64,000 nucleotides of DNA from Halichondria panicea (lineage: Eukaryota > Porifera > Demospongiae > Suberitida > Halichondriidae). The notes under the pieces are model-generated. The model saw only the letters and a program-made list of their open reading frames with translations. It ran no database searches and was not told where the DNA came from. Shown in pieces: positions 11,351 through 25,700 of the stretch. The DNA lies in the NCBI RefSeq assembly GCF_963675165.1, contig NC_087389.1, forward strand, positions 5,306,120-5,370,119, given 5' to 3'. Numbering within the stretch: position 1 is the first letter of the stretch; each line of letters starts with the position of its first letter. A program made the translations under genes and the position numbers.

Positions 11351-12300
11351 ACATGACAGTTTATTCTTGGGAGGTGGGGGAGATCTTATGCCTTGAGGCG
11401 TAGCCGCACGAGGGATACGCCTGTCAGTCTGCATGCGTGTGTGTGTACATGTGTATTAACTGCTCAACGCATCGAAACCTAACGCTTTAATTTGGCTTCT
11501 AGCCATGTTTAAAATCTTGGATTTTTGATTCACCTCTTTCTCAAGTTATGGCTATAGTTTTACTCACAGTGCACGTGAAGCTAGGCTGTTGCAGTGCAGT
11601 CTCTTTTGTAGCATCATCTGTTAATAGCCATGCACTAAAGTGCTAGCTGTTGGTTAATAGCTAACTATAGTGTGAGACATGCACTGTGGACTATGATCAC
11701 AGCAAATTAAAGTCAGCAATTGCAAGGAAGCCTGGAAAATATGGCTCCTGGTACTCTGCATGCATATGGGGCAAACTGTTAATAGTCAATGTTCCTGGTA
11801 CGTACAGGATCATTTCAGCTGTAAATACGTGCCTTGAATAAACACCGCACGTAGCTCGGCCTCTAGTACAGCCATATCCTTTGCTTCGTTCAAAAATTAC
11901 AGCTCGGATAGTGATGTTGAATCTATCGCAGTAGAATAATTTCATAGTTTTGATGCTCTTCAATACAAAATAATTCTACGAACATTTCCACCATACGAAA
12001 AATTAATAACCCGCTATACGGTACTTAGTATTCCTTCTGACCCGGGCCTAAAGTGCGCAGAGTCGCCTTAATTAATTGCTGCCAGAAAATAATTATAACA
12101 GTTCAGGAACCATTATTTGGTATCATTATTATTGTCCGATAAGCGTGTATATATAAATAAGGCAGTAGATATAATTATAACGGGTTCAATCAAACTAACT
12201 ACCAGAGCACATTGCTATACAACTGTAATCTCCACAAATAGAACTGAATGTGACAAACAACAGGCAATTGAAAATTACTATAAAGTTCTCGATTGGAAAG

Positions 12301-15300
12301 TTAGTACTCTACAGTGACGACCTTTGTCCTCAGGTACTCCCTCAAAGCCTCCTCACCTGAGATTACAGATTGAGGTAAAGACAAATTAATTTTTATTGAT
12401 ATAATTATAGTCAAACAGACAGTCATGGTGGTCTCTTAGTATAGTTATTGGAAGAATGGTTCACGATACCGTATAGTGCTTTATTTTTGAGGAACTAAAA
12501 TTTCGTAGTTAGAAGAGAGGTTCAAATGAACACACCCCTACAGTTGAGAGGTTTAGTAGACACATTTTCGAGGAACTAAAGTTTAAGGTCAATCAACGAA
12601 AAGTGTAAAATTTTAGTACCTCGAAAAAAGCGCTATAATTTGTTATTAACTCAATGGCTTCATGTATTAACTTATGTATTAACTTAGTTACGAGTGGCAA
12701 CTATACATACATTGTAAAGAGGTGGCCTGCTGAAACATACACATGTTATATGAATGGAGTCCAGGCTATAATAGCTTTGTGGATACTCAAGTTATCACGT
12801 AATAAAAGCAACCAGATGAAAAGGGAAAACTTAACTGTGAAACCACAGTGTGTGGCTGCTGTTTAAGTGCACTGCAAATCAACTGTACACATTATAATGT
12901 AGAGCTCTACTAAAACACAATACACGTGTAGACACTATATTCTTACCGAGGTCCTTTCCAAAGCCAGACTGTTTGAATCCTCCGAATGGAGCAGCCACGT
13001 CCGTCTTATTGTAGGTGTTCACAAAGACAGTACCAGCATCCAAATGCTCACTCACATACAGTGCCTGTGTGGAATTAACAAACACATGACATCACAGTCT
13101 ATCCACACAACATTGTGGTGCGGTGTATGCAGCTTGTGGGAGCATGAATACCACACTATGACAACAATACACACAATACTTGTAGCTACATGTACGTAGG
13201 ATAGAAGCAGCTTGTATAAGTCATGTAATACATGTATTTTTAATAACGCTACCTTGTGCTACAATAGTAAAGTCTGAGTTCTGAGTGTACATGTACATAC
13301 ACCTGTATGCATGTGGTTGACAAGTATGCCAGGGACTTTTACGCAAACTTTTAACTGGTTGAAGCTTATCAGCTCTAATAAAAGATATAGATAGAAGCGT
13401 TCTTTTAACAAGGAATCCAATATGGTACACTGTATACAAATTTCAGTCAAGTATGACAAAGTTAATTACAAATTTACGAGGGCCAAACTCAATACAAAAT
13501 TTAACACTACAACCCACTTTGTTGATGTCCTTGGTGAAGACTCCTGAGGCCAGTCCATACTCTGAGGCATTGGCTCGACGCAGGACACCATCAGTGTCTC
13601 TGTAAGCAGGGAGGGTGGGAGAGAGGGTGAAACACACAGCTAGTATACTGAGTGGAAAATAATGATTTACAACTACACTGTGTACTTCTTTACAGTGAAG
13701 TACCACATTACCTCACACTAGTTACGAGTTAACATGGCTTAATTCAGGCTTGTCTAATTTCTAGGGGGTACATACACATACAACTAGTATCAGATTTACC
13801 CGTTTTCAAAGATTGAGATGATCATGACGGGTCCAAAGGATTCCTCGCTGGCAATGGTCATGTGATCCTCGACATTAGTGAAAATGGTAGGCTCCATGAA
13901 AAACCCTTCAGAGAATAAAAATCGTGAGTTTTACTAGCTGACATTATAGGAAAGTGGCCAGACTGGTTTGGTGTTAGTGTACAAAAACGTACAATGTCCA
14001 TGTAAGCAAGCTCTTAGGCCACGTAATACGTAGGTTATTAAAATTGGGTGTTGAATTATACACCACTTGGGCACATCACTGTTAACAGACTTCATTGAGA
14101 TATTACATGTACATGCAGAGGCTATGAAGCTGGGACACACAAGTCACATGACCTACCAGTCCTGTCGACCCTCTTTCCTCCGTACACGAGAGTGGCTCCC
14201 TCGTCCACACCAATCTGACAGTACTCCAACAACTTGTCGAGATGGGCCCTATAAAATAAGAGTGCATTTCTCAGGGAAATTTGCCTCCTTACATGTATAA
14301 AAGTAAGCTACAAGCCAACGAGGTGGCTATTTTTGTCTAATAGAGGTGGTTAGTACCAACTACCACCGACCAGTGTGGGCACATCCCTGATTTCTATGAG
14401 GCTAGGTAATTGCTACTGCCTGCTGCATGAGCAGACATAATTATACGTACATGCATGTACAATGTGCAAGAAATCCTAACTCGTTATGATTGAAGAATTG
14501 CTATATACAGTCCCTCGGAGCTTTTATGATCTCATGCAGTCTCTATAATTATTAACCCACCCACACACCCTCACACATGCCCACTCACTTGTGGTTCTGT
14601 GGACCGTGAGACACCGATCGGTCGAGAGGATCCCCCACCTTCATCTTGGCCACCTCCTCCACCATCCGCTCTAGAAACTCCTGATGGGCGTAGCGTTCGA
14701 CAAACAGACGACCTGGAGAGGAGGAGGGGTGCGGTAATAATAATGGTGAAAGAAAGGGAGAGAATATGGTGGGGGGAATAGTGAGAAGAAAAGGAGAACT
14801 TTAAGGCACAGTTGAAGGGCTAGCCTACATGTATGATAGTATCAGCTGCAGGCATAGTACCCTGAAATACGTTATACATGTATGTACATAATTATTGCAG
14901 GCTATAATTATCTAGATACCCTGGTGCATAATTTGTACAGACTACGATACCCAGGCACGTCATGTATACGTACCTGCTGCAATACAGTTCTCTCCTTTGT
15001 TGAAGAACACTGATTGGGCACCCTGCACACAAGAGAGGGGAGAGTGCGTATAGTATCAACTGGTAGACTCACAGAACTAAAAGTGGCTTGTACAATCATA
15101 CCAGTGTACTATTGAGGGCGGCCACTAACCAGTCTGACAGCCTTGTCCATGTCACAGTCCCCGTAGATAATGAGAGGGGATTTCCCTCCGAGCTCTAGGG
15201 ACACCTTCTTGACGTTGCTCATAGCCGCACTCTTCATGATGGTCTGGCCCACACCCGTTGACCCCGTGAACCCTATCTTGGAAACGTCCATGTGGTCAGT

Positions 15301-17708
15301 CAGGGCCTGTCCCACTATACGACCTGTAGTGGTAGTGAGGGGGGAGGTTATATAGCGATAGTATACTTCTAAAACATGTAGTACCTTTTCCAGGCAGGAT
15401 GTTGATGACACCTGGAGGGATGCCTGCCCTTACCACAAGCTCGGCAAACTTGAGTGCCGTCAGTGGAGTTACCTGTGTGGAGTGTGTGGTGGGTGGGAAA
15501 AGTGATGGTGTGTGCGTGTGTGTGTGTGGGGGTGGGAGGTGTGTGTACAAGCATCAATAGCCTACAACGTACTTGTGAGCTAGCTAGGGAAAATCACTAA
15601 TAGCCTAATGCTCTTTCTTCCAGATTATAAGCAAACATTGATCTAATATTAGAAAGGCCTTTCAAAATGCATCTTTTACATGTAGCTGTGAAGATATACA
15701 ATCCTGTCACTCAAGTCATGAGCACCCCAACATTTCACAAAGCACTGACCTCAGCTGGTTTCAGGACCATGGTGTTTCCGGCAGCTAGACAGGCGGCCAT
15801 TTTCCATGCCAGCATCATAAGAGGGTAATTCCAGGGGACCACCAGACCGCACACTCTGTGGGGGGTACAACTTATAGACACTCAAACTTCTACAGCTACC
15901 ATTGTCTCCCTCCGTATAATGGCTCGGGACTCTTTCAATCGCCATAACGTGAGTCCCGTGGGTTTAATTTCAACGGTTTTGCGATATTCTGAACGCTTAT
16001 AGAGAGATCTTCCAAATGGTGCCATCAATGTTTTGAGATGACCAATTTTGGCCAAATATTACGGATTGCCTACGGTCCAAGGCCGAAAACTGAGAAATTA
16101 TGGCCTCAACCAATTGAAACACACACCACTTGAAAGGTCCCTTTCTCAGCTTTCGTAAAATCATCTAATTGTTGAAATGAAACCAAGGTTATGGCTGTTG
16201 AAAGATGCTCAACTATACTCCCCTCCTCCTCTACGTATAATCGGAGAGAGAGTGAAAGAGAAGGGTACTATACCCAACATTATCTAGACACGGTCTTTTG
16301 CTACATGTAGCTTTGCTAGAGCTAGGATGATTAATTATCACCTAGTCTTACCACAAATCTATCCTGTATGCAATTAGTACATAACGTGGTTTATAGATAT
16401 GGTCCACAATTTCAAACCAGCATACCAAGTTACATGGAGTTGCCTGTCAATGCACATTCAGCCAGGAATACATCGCTAATAGGCACCACAATATAGGGGG
16501 GTGTGGCGATCTGAAGTGGGTGTGATCTCAACTTTTTCGCGCTAACGCGCGTGGTTCCTTTCAAACTTCCCCCTAAACTTAAAATCCTGGATGAAACCCT
16601 GCTTGGCTATACTTCTAATCAGAGTCAATACAAACACTGCACAACAACAGAAGCCATATGAGTACATTATTGGGGTAATTCCCTCACCCGAGTGGCTCCT
16701 TCCTGGTGAAGCAGAGGTTGGAGTTGGGTCGAGCATTGTTGATGGGAATGGTGGAGCCGTGGATCTTATCACACCACCCCCCAAAGTAACGGAATGTGTC
16801 GATGGAGAAACCAACGTGAGTCTTGAGTGCCAGCGTGTACACCGCCCCCGAGTCTATGCTCTCTAGAGTGGCCAGCTCCTCCTTGTGGGCGTCCATCAGG
16901 TCCGCTAGTCTGTGTGAGGTGTGTATGTGTGAGTGGTGTGCAGTGTGGGTGCGATGTGTGTAGAGCTGGCTACGAGAATGTTACTACATGTATAATCATA
17001 AACAAGACAGAGATACTGCACGTACAATGTTCTACAAACGAGGCAATCATTAGATGGTTGCCAAAACACTGCAACAAATTGTTACAAACATTGTTGATCT
17101 ACAAACAAATTTACAATTAGTTACTGTATCATTAATGACCTCACCTGGTGATGAGCCTGCCCCTGTCCCGTGCATTCATTGTCCCCCAGGGTCCGTTCTC
17201 AAAGGCCTCCTGCAAAGAAACACAGCAGCTTAGCACTAGGGTACATACGTGTACAGTGATTATTTCTTCAATAGCCAGAATACAAGTTACAGTTTACCAA
17301 ATTAATGGAGTAATAGTTTACTGGTGTACAGTGAAGCATGTTTATAGTGGTCACCCTGGGGCAGACCAACTGAGGCTGTAATAGAGGTGGCCTGCTAACA
17401 CAGGTCCAAACACATGCTATGGAGACTTTGGGGTCCATTAACCTGGCTGTATTATAGAGGGTGACCTACGTACATGTAGCTGCTTAGAGTGACCACAATA
17501 AGTTTCACTGTATACCATTACTCACTTTAGCAGCGGCCACAGCTCTCTCCACCTCATCCACACCCGCGGCGGCAATGATTGCTATGGGTTCCTCCGTTGT
17601 CGGGTTGATTGTTGTGAAGGTATTGCCTTCAACTGTGTCAGAAAATTCGTTATTGATGAAGCACTGATAAGGGAACTTGATCTCCATGTTGTTAGATTTG
17701 ACGATTGC
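12301..17708 (-). CDS. ALDH1L: ALDH1L exons 10-22: aldehyde dehydrogenase domain
   Basis: ALDH family landmarks in order: P-W-N-Y-P-L (exon 13), K-I-G-F-T-G-S-T and L-E-L-G-G-K-S-P with the general-base Glu (exon 15), N-K-G-E-N-C with the catalytic Cys (exon 16), E-E-S-F-G-P-V (exon 19), N-T-Y-N-K-T-D and P-F-G-G-F-K-Q-S-G (exon 21). The last exon (12301..12356) ends in V-V-T-V-E-Y before TAA. Catalytic residues are present, so the domain should be active. Confidence 0.93.
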
Positions 17709-19707
17709 CTGTGCGTGTGCGTGTGTGTGTGTAGATTTTGTTCTTTTCAAGACACGTGCCAAAAGTGATCTCTGTCTCTATGCATTTCTCAAAATTAGCC
17801 TCCCCCTAGAGAAACTTTTTTCTCTGAAAAGTAGCTATCGGAAGTTACATGTATCTTTGATGGTTGAGACAACTTGGCAGTTACATGTACAAAACCAAAG
17901 GACGCACATGTATTCAATAGCTCTTTGAAAGGACTATCAAACAGTGAGTTTAAATTAGCGATTGCTTTTTCGGCCCAAATCTTTTGTTCGTGAACAAAGC
18001 GTAGGGTATGGCCTTGAGACCATTAAAATACAGCCCTGCTCACACACCCTCACACCACTCACCTCACAGCATCGTACTAGAGCACTCACATCACACCACA
18101 CACACCCCACCACCCACACTACTCACAGCATCGTACTCTAGCTCCACCTCCTCTCCCCATCACACCCACACCACCCACACCACTCACGGCATCGTACTCT
18201 AGCTCCACCTCCTCTCCCCCTCGGCTCTTGAGCACCACTGTATTGATGAAGCTCTCGAAGGTGGTGTTCATGTACACATCATCATTCTCCAGGGACACAC
18301 CTGCCCTCTCACGCACCTCCTCCACTAGCCTGCAACAATGGGACACTTATAACATGATTATGCACACTGAACAGACAAATGGTCGGTGGTGATGGTGGGT
18401 ATACTATTCACCATCAGAGGAGGTCCGACGAATCACTACAAGTTCAGTGCATTGTGGCGTAGACGTTATCACGTGACCGCAATGACATCAATACACTGAA
18501 CTTGTAGTGATCGTGCACGCATGTCGGACCTTCTCTGTTTACCACTAGACAAAATAGGTCTACAAAAATAGGTATAGTTACGAGGCAAAGTTGTGTGTGA
18601 TTATAAGGATTGAAAATAGCCACCACTTCTAAAATGCTGGGCACATCACTGTAACTAGGAGGTATGTATCTAGCCGCCCCCTCACCTGGTAACATCCATA
18701 GACCCCGCTCCACTTTTGAAGAAGTCAGTATGGTCTTCAATCACCATACCAGAGAGAATGCTGCTCCACACGACCTGTATGCTCTCCCTCATGGCCTCCT
18801 CTTCTGTAGAGAGCTCCAACTTCTCTAGTCTCATCTCAGTGCCCCACTTGGAGGCCGGGAACACTGGCCCATCGTCCATCTGCAGCTGTGTAACCAGCAC
18901 CTACAGTAACGGGTGGAGGGGGGGTGATGAATACAATTGAAGTTTAGAAATACTCGAACAAATGTTGTTCTTATTGTTCTAATTACCTGTAGAGTAATAT
19001 CAGAAAAAAGAAAGTGTTTACAAGTACATGTGTTTAAAATTAAATCCATTATTAAAAGGCGTGAGTAGATATCTGCCAAAATGGTGGGAGCTACATTTGT
19101 ACATGCTTGTACCTACAAATTAAATGGTGTACTAATTAACCTGATGTGCATGTACATTACAGATTTGGTACATTGGACAGTATTTACAGGTACAGTACAG
19201 ATAGCCTTAATTTGCAAATGCTGAATTTCTCTCAATCACAGAACAAGGTTCTAAGCACACTAGCTATTAGAACGATCATAATGAGAGCTACTGAATCCAA
19301 AATAGGACAATCTGAATTACCTAAACAGGAGATCGAATTGGACTCAAGTTTTGTTTATTGCAATTTATTACCTTCTTTCCGTCGCTGCCATAGAGATACA
19401 TGCCTTTGTTGTTGACGACAGCTGGTCTAGTGAGTCCCTCCACCGTCACCTCACGTCCCACCACTGGGAGGCGATCATCAACAAACTGACAACCAAAGAA
19501 AGACACCACCTGTGTGTGTGTGTGTGTGGTGTGTGAGGGTGGTGGGTGTGTGGTGTAGAGTGTGTGAGGGTGGTGGGTGGTGTGTGAGGGGAGCAGTAGG
19601 CACACAGGCTAACTGGGTTGGATGGGCCCGCTGAAACATAGCATAGAATTGACTCAAACAGAATGCACACGAAGGAATTTCAATAGTCTCTCCCGGTAAT
19701 CAGGGGA

Positions 19708-19749
<42 letters not shown>

Positions 19750-22700
19750 TGTGTGTGTGCGTGTGTGTGCGTGTGTGTGTGTGGGGGGGGGGGCTACGTC
19801 AAGGGAATTGAATGGATTTGATTTGAGAATGCTATAGCTACAATTAATGCATCTGTGTGTTGCTCAAGCAAACGCTATACAGGTACATAAACGCTGAAAC
19901 TATCTCTACACATAAGTCAATACACACACTTACGTACCTTCCCATCTATCTTGGACCATGCTCCCGGCAGCTTGTCACTACCTCTAATGAAGTTATGGAG
20001 GGCCAGAGCAGGTTGGGCCCATTTGATCTGCACACAAGGATATAGAGATAAATAGTTAGCTGGCATTTATTAGAGCACGTGTACACACATGTACCCACTA
20101 TAACAAGAGGTTTCTATTGTCAAAACAAAGAAATACAAGACAGAGCATTTCGAAAACAGATCAATTATAGTTCCTATTATTAGCTCGAGTACACATGTAA
20201 TATGTATCCTCTTATAAGGCAGCAGCTGTATTGTAATGCCATACTAATCAGAATAGGCCACAAGGAATGATTGTAATATGATCAATGGCAATGATGTGAT
20301 AGTGGCGTATATAGACTCCAGGGAATAATAGTGTCAAAAGAGAATACATACGGTACAGTCAGCACAACAAGACACAGCTACGGAGTGTGTGTGCATGTAT
20401 TAGAGGAAGTACTATATAGCTCAAGTCAGTAGAGAGTTGATATCGCTACTTATATACCTATAGCTATCTATTTGTTTTGCAAGTACATCGTGAGTACATC
20501 ATTCCAATAGATCACTCTTGCTTAGCGACAGCGACATTCCAACCAATTATAGAGGAATTTTGAACAACAAATTGCCACTTAACAACCACAACTTCTATAA
20601 CAATGCCTGCAGCTGAACAATAGTTTAGAAGAACAGAACGTTGTACAAACAAAATTACTGCTGCAGTATTGAACATTAGAAATATGGCTGATAGTCAATT
20701 GCCAGTAGTAGCTGAGGAGTTGAGTTGTAGTGTGTGTCTGAGTGGTTTCAGAGAGCCTAAAGTGTTGCCGTGTTGTCACAGCTTCTGTCTCCATTGTCTG
20801 GAGGGAGCTCACGAGAAGACTAAAGACCACCTCACCTGTCCTCAGTGCAGGGCACAGCATCGGGTAAGGAGATAAAGTACTAGCATAGGCTAACTTAATT
20901 ATGAGCAATTGGACATAATTATAGCTAAACAATACAATTCAATACATTTCCAGAACTATGACAAAACACCTCACAAACAATAGTGTTCAATTACCCTTCC
21001 TCGCGTCCCCACCATATAGATTCCTGCTAGTGGCGTGTGTGGCTTCCTCACGGACTACACTCTCCTCAGCCCAAGGTTATGTGACAGGGACCACCCCCAG
21101 CAGCCCTGTGAGCAGTGTGAGGAGGGGGGCAGGGGAGTGGCCTACTGTGTCACATGCTCAGACTACCTCTGTACAGACTGTCTACAAGGACACAAGAAAT
21201 ACAAGCCGTTGAGACAACACGAGATAGTCGATCTACACGAGGAAGGAGGGGAGCCATTATCCAACAGAGGTGGATCGCGAGCTGTGTACACTTGTAGTAT
21301 TCATGTGAATGAGCCCCTGAGGCTATACTGTCAGACTTGCCAGGCACTAGTTTGTCTGCATTGCTTCGTACTGCTACACAATGGCCACGATATTGGAAAT
21401 ATCGACACTAAGAGAAGAAAAGGACTAGAAAAAACTATTAAAGAACTAGTCCGAGACACAAGACTTAGATTGAAAGAATTTGAAGGCAATTTGCAGTACA
21501 TAAAAGCCGTTGAAAAGGAAAAGACTAATGAAGCGGCACCAATTAAAGAAGAAATCAACAAAAAATTCGATTTCATTATTGCACAACTTGAAACAAGACG
21601 TCGGCAGCTGCTCAAAGATGCTGACGATGCACAGAGTAAAGATGTCAAAGAGTTGTGGGGACAGAGGGAATATCACGAGACAGCCATTACTCAAATGAGA
21701 GGTGCTCTGAGCTTTGCCAAGAGGTCGCTAGGGTGTGAGGAACATATACAGCTGTTTGCCGTTAGCCCGCAGGTTACAGCTCGGCTAAAACAGCTGAGTC
21801 AGCTGAAATGGGACTGCCAATCGACTGAAAGACTGGAAATGACAAGTTTACATTTCGGAAGCAGCAAAGTTGAAGATTTTCGCGCCCCAGTGATTGATTT
21901 CAAAGCCCTAGGGGCAGTACATCGAACCATTGCACCACCGGAACTGGATATAATGTCTAAAAACATCCCCAGCTCTGTACGAGTTGGTAGCTTGGTGGAG
22001 CTCCACATTAAAGCCACACTAAGATTGTATGGGAGAGAGCTACTAAAGAGAGCTCACGGTTACATACATGTGACAGCAGCAGCTACTGTACAGAGAAAGG
22101 AACAATCGGACAAGGCTAATGCTCAAGTATATCAAGACGGTGATGATCTATGGACTATACAGTTCACTCCACTACACAAGGGAACCTATTCTATTTGCAT
22201 TGAGGCCCGTGCTGCATACGGGCTGCAGGCCGTTAGCAACAAGTATAGATGTGACATGCTTGCACTATGATTATAATGATTACTAACAAATTAATAATAA
22301 CTCACAGCACAGGTTTTGTAAAATATAATAATGTTGCTATTCCTGCCATTGAGGATTCACTTGCATAAACTGTACGTGTACATAAAGGTCAATTCTTAAA
22401 TAAATGTCAATTCAGGATATAGGTATTAAATCAAAACGTAGAGGAGTTGTAATTAGTGATTGGCGTCCAAACTGCATACATGTACTTCCTGTTAGGGTCA
22501 AAGAAATGTTGCAGGTTCCAATTGGAGGATAAAAACTAATCGTCCATTCATTTTGACTTTTAGTAACTGTTTTAGTAACTGTTCGCCTGTCAGCTTCCTT
22601 TTTGAAGGACTTTTGGTGCTTTGAATAGTATCCACATTCAGTATATTCTTCTCTAGAGCCTGAACACATCGCTGATACATTGAGCTTCACATCATTGTCC

Positions 22701-25700
22701 TCTTCAAGCTGGAAATTTTTAAGAGTATTGGGAAAAGTTGCTGTCACTTTAAATGTCAACTCTTCCCCTGGTTTAAAGGTGGTCGGCATATCAATAGGTT
22801 CAATGTCAATAGTTGGGATAGAACGAGTAGAAATCTTCCCGACACGGTTACTAACATTGAAATATGTTGCAGGCTTCCATTCCACAGCAATTATTTCGAT
22901 TTTCTCAGTCTCATGAATGTCCCATTTTAGCTGACTCAGCTCTTTCAGTCTGGAGGTGACTTGTGCACAGAGGGCCAATAGTTCCGTGTCTTCCTTGCAG
23001 GCTAGAGCTCTTCTGGCAAAGCTCAGAGCACCCTCCATGCTCGTAATGGCTGTCTCGTGGTATTCTTTCTGTGCCCACAATTCTTTGAGGAGTTTCGTAC
23101 AAGTATCGTCAATCTTCTTGAGTAGTTCTTTACGCCTTGCTTCAAGTTGTTGGATGAGACCATCAACTTTCTTATCGACTTGAGCTTTAAGTGTAGTTAA
23201 AAGTTCTGATTTCTCCTTTTCAACAAACGAGATGTATTTCATATTATTACACGTAGCTTCAAATTCTTTCAACTTGGATTCAGTGGTCTCAACTAATTCA
23301 TTGATGGTCTCTTCTGCTTTAATTCTTGCTCCATCATTGCTCCTGATATCGTGACCATTGTGAGCGCTCACAAAACAGTGTACACACACCAACGTCATAC
23401 ACGAGTTGCAATACAGCTTGAGACCTTCCTCAGGGTGAATGGTACAGTAGTAGGACTTCTTCGGCAGAACAGTACTTTCGATTTCTTGGTCATCACTTTC
23501 GTAGCTCACAATTTCGTGCAAACGAAACAGTTTGAATTGCTTGTGAGCTGTTAAGCACTCGTTGCAGATGTGGGAGCAGGTGTTGCAATAAGCCACTGCA
23601 TTGTTGTTATCCTCGCACTGCTGACAAGTGGCCGGGGTGTGTGTGTCCTCCTTGCTTGGTATTAATGTGTAGTCATCCAGAAATCCCTTCACTCCATTAG
23701 GGGGCACCTACATGTACAGATAATCATAAGTTTATTATTCGACATGAACAAGCTAGTACGTACATGTACATCGCAATGTAACCACATAGGTGAAATACTC
23801 ACAAGGACCCGAAAAAAGCATGCACATGAAATGTGCAATAATTATATAAAGTACTGTCAATCAGGCTTGTACACAGTCGACGTATCCTTTACAAAGATTA
23901 AATACACATTCTAACCCAGGCTACAATATGTGCGGTCCCTTCCTTACCTGATGCTGTGTCCTGCACTGAGGACAGGTGAGGTGGTCTTTGGTCTTCTCGT
24001 GAATTCCCTCCAGACAATGGAGACAGAAGCTGTGACAACACGGCAACACTTTGGGCTCTCTGAAACCACTCAGACACACACTACAACTCAACTCCTCAGC
24101 TACTGGCAACTCTATACTGGCCATTTTTCAGTAGCACATGTTTTATGTGACATATGCATGACTAGTTTTTGCATGTGACGTGCATGCATGTACCACACTA
24201 ATCAGCTCGGGCCCATATATGGAAATGTAGTATTAACCACATGCATTACAGACATACACACATTTGTCAATGTTGCTGATATCCCACAACCTTTTCCGTT
24301 TCACCCATAATATTATGTATACTGGGGGTTCTAAGAAGCTCACATATCTATTCTATGCAAGCATGGCTACTGCAACAAGTATAGATGTGATGTGAGATGT
24401 GCTTGCACAATACAGGTTTTGAAATTCTGGGATTCACTAATGACAACCAACAAATGGTATAACACATCGTAAGAAATAAAGATAAAAGTCAAGTACATAA
24501 CACTACATAGCCTGGCATAAATAAACTTTAAGAGTAGCTGATACTGATTGATAACAATACTGCCCACTTGCTGTCAGGTTTAAAGTTATGCGTGTAGTTC
24601 CACTTGAAGGAAAAAAACTAACCGTCCATTCATTTTGACACTTCACAACATCCACGGCAACATTCTCTGTGAAATGTTGTGGTAGGTGTCGTCTTTGGGT
24701 AAAACTATACATATTTCTAGAGCCATCACACGATGCTGATCCACTGATTTTCAGATCATGATGCTCTCTAAGCTGGAAATTTTTAGGAGTATTGGCGAAA
24801 GCTACCATCAAATTATAAGCAACCCTTTCTCCTGATATGAAAGTATTCGACATTTCAATAGGTTCAATTTTAATAGTCGGAACAGAAGTATGAGCAACAA
24901 TTTTTCCGACACTAACTTCGTCAGATGTTTCAGGCGTCCAATTCACTAAACATGCTTCGATTTTCTCAGTCTCTTGAATGTCCCATTTTAGCTGACTCAG
25001 CTCTTTCAGTCTGGAGGTGACTTGTGCACAGAGGGCCAGTAGTTCCGTGTCTTCCTTGCGGGCTAGAGCTCTTCTGGCAAAGCTCAGAGCACCCTCCATG
25101 CTCGTAATGGCTGTCTCGTGGTATTCTTTCTGTGCCCACAATTCTTTGAGGTCTTTCGTACAAGCATCGTCAATCTCCTTGTGTAGTTCTTTACGCCTTA
25201 CTTCAAGTTGTTGGATGAGACAATCAACCTTCTTATCGACTTCAACTTTAAGTAGAGTTGAAATTTCTGCTTTCTCTTTTTCGACAGCAGAGATGTATTT
25301 CATATTATCGGTGAACTCTGTCAATTTCGAATCTGTTTCTTTCACTAGATCGTTGATACTTTGTTCCACTTCTTGTCTTATTTTGTCATCGATGCTTCCA
25401 ATGTCATGGCCGTTGTGATTATTCACAAAACAGTACACACATACCAACGATAGACAGGTTTTGCAGTAAAACTTGAGATTCTCCTGTGGGTGGACAGTAC
25501 AGTAGTAGGCCTTCCTCAGTTGAACAGTAATTTCGCTTTCACTTTCCTGGTTATCACTTTCGTAGCTCACAATTTCGTGCAAATGAAACACTTTGAATTC
25601 TTTGTGAGCTGTTAAGCACTTATCACAGATATGGGAGCAAGTGTTGCAATAAGCCACAGCATTGTTGTTATCCTCGCACTGCTGACAAGTGGCCGGGGTG

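Larger units (their letters stand above)
10003..12300. other. Repeat-rich non-coding region between NLR relic and ALDH1L 3' end
   Basis: Contains the right direct repeat (10341-10586), a perfect 18-bp hairpin (10807-10860), the dispersed R1 repeat (10964-11350) and an inverted copy of the NLR-flank repeat (~11380-11600). No supported exon. Confidence 0.5.

Noticed and set aside
18008..18202. His/Thr/Ser-rich plus-strand ORF
   Set aside because: Translation of the CACACC-rich tandem repeat at the ALDH1L exon 9 boundary.
12301..20027. Independent aldehyde dehydrogenase gene, separate from the hydrolase exons at 50-52.8 kb
   Set aside because: Exon 5 and exon 6 are contiguous in FDH and their phases match across the intron; the carrier domain also lies in the left block. 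One gene is the simpler reading.
19321..20045. Separate small genes on the plus strand between 19.1 and 20.05 kb
   Set aside because: They are shadows of ALDH1L exons 6 and 7 on the minus strand or translations of the GT microsatellite.
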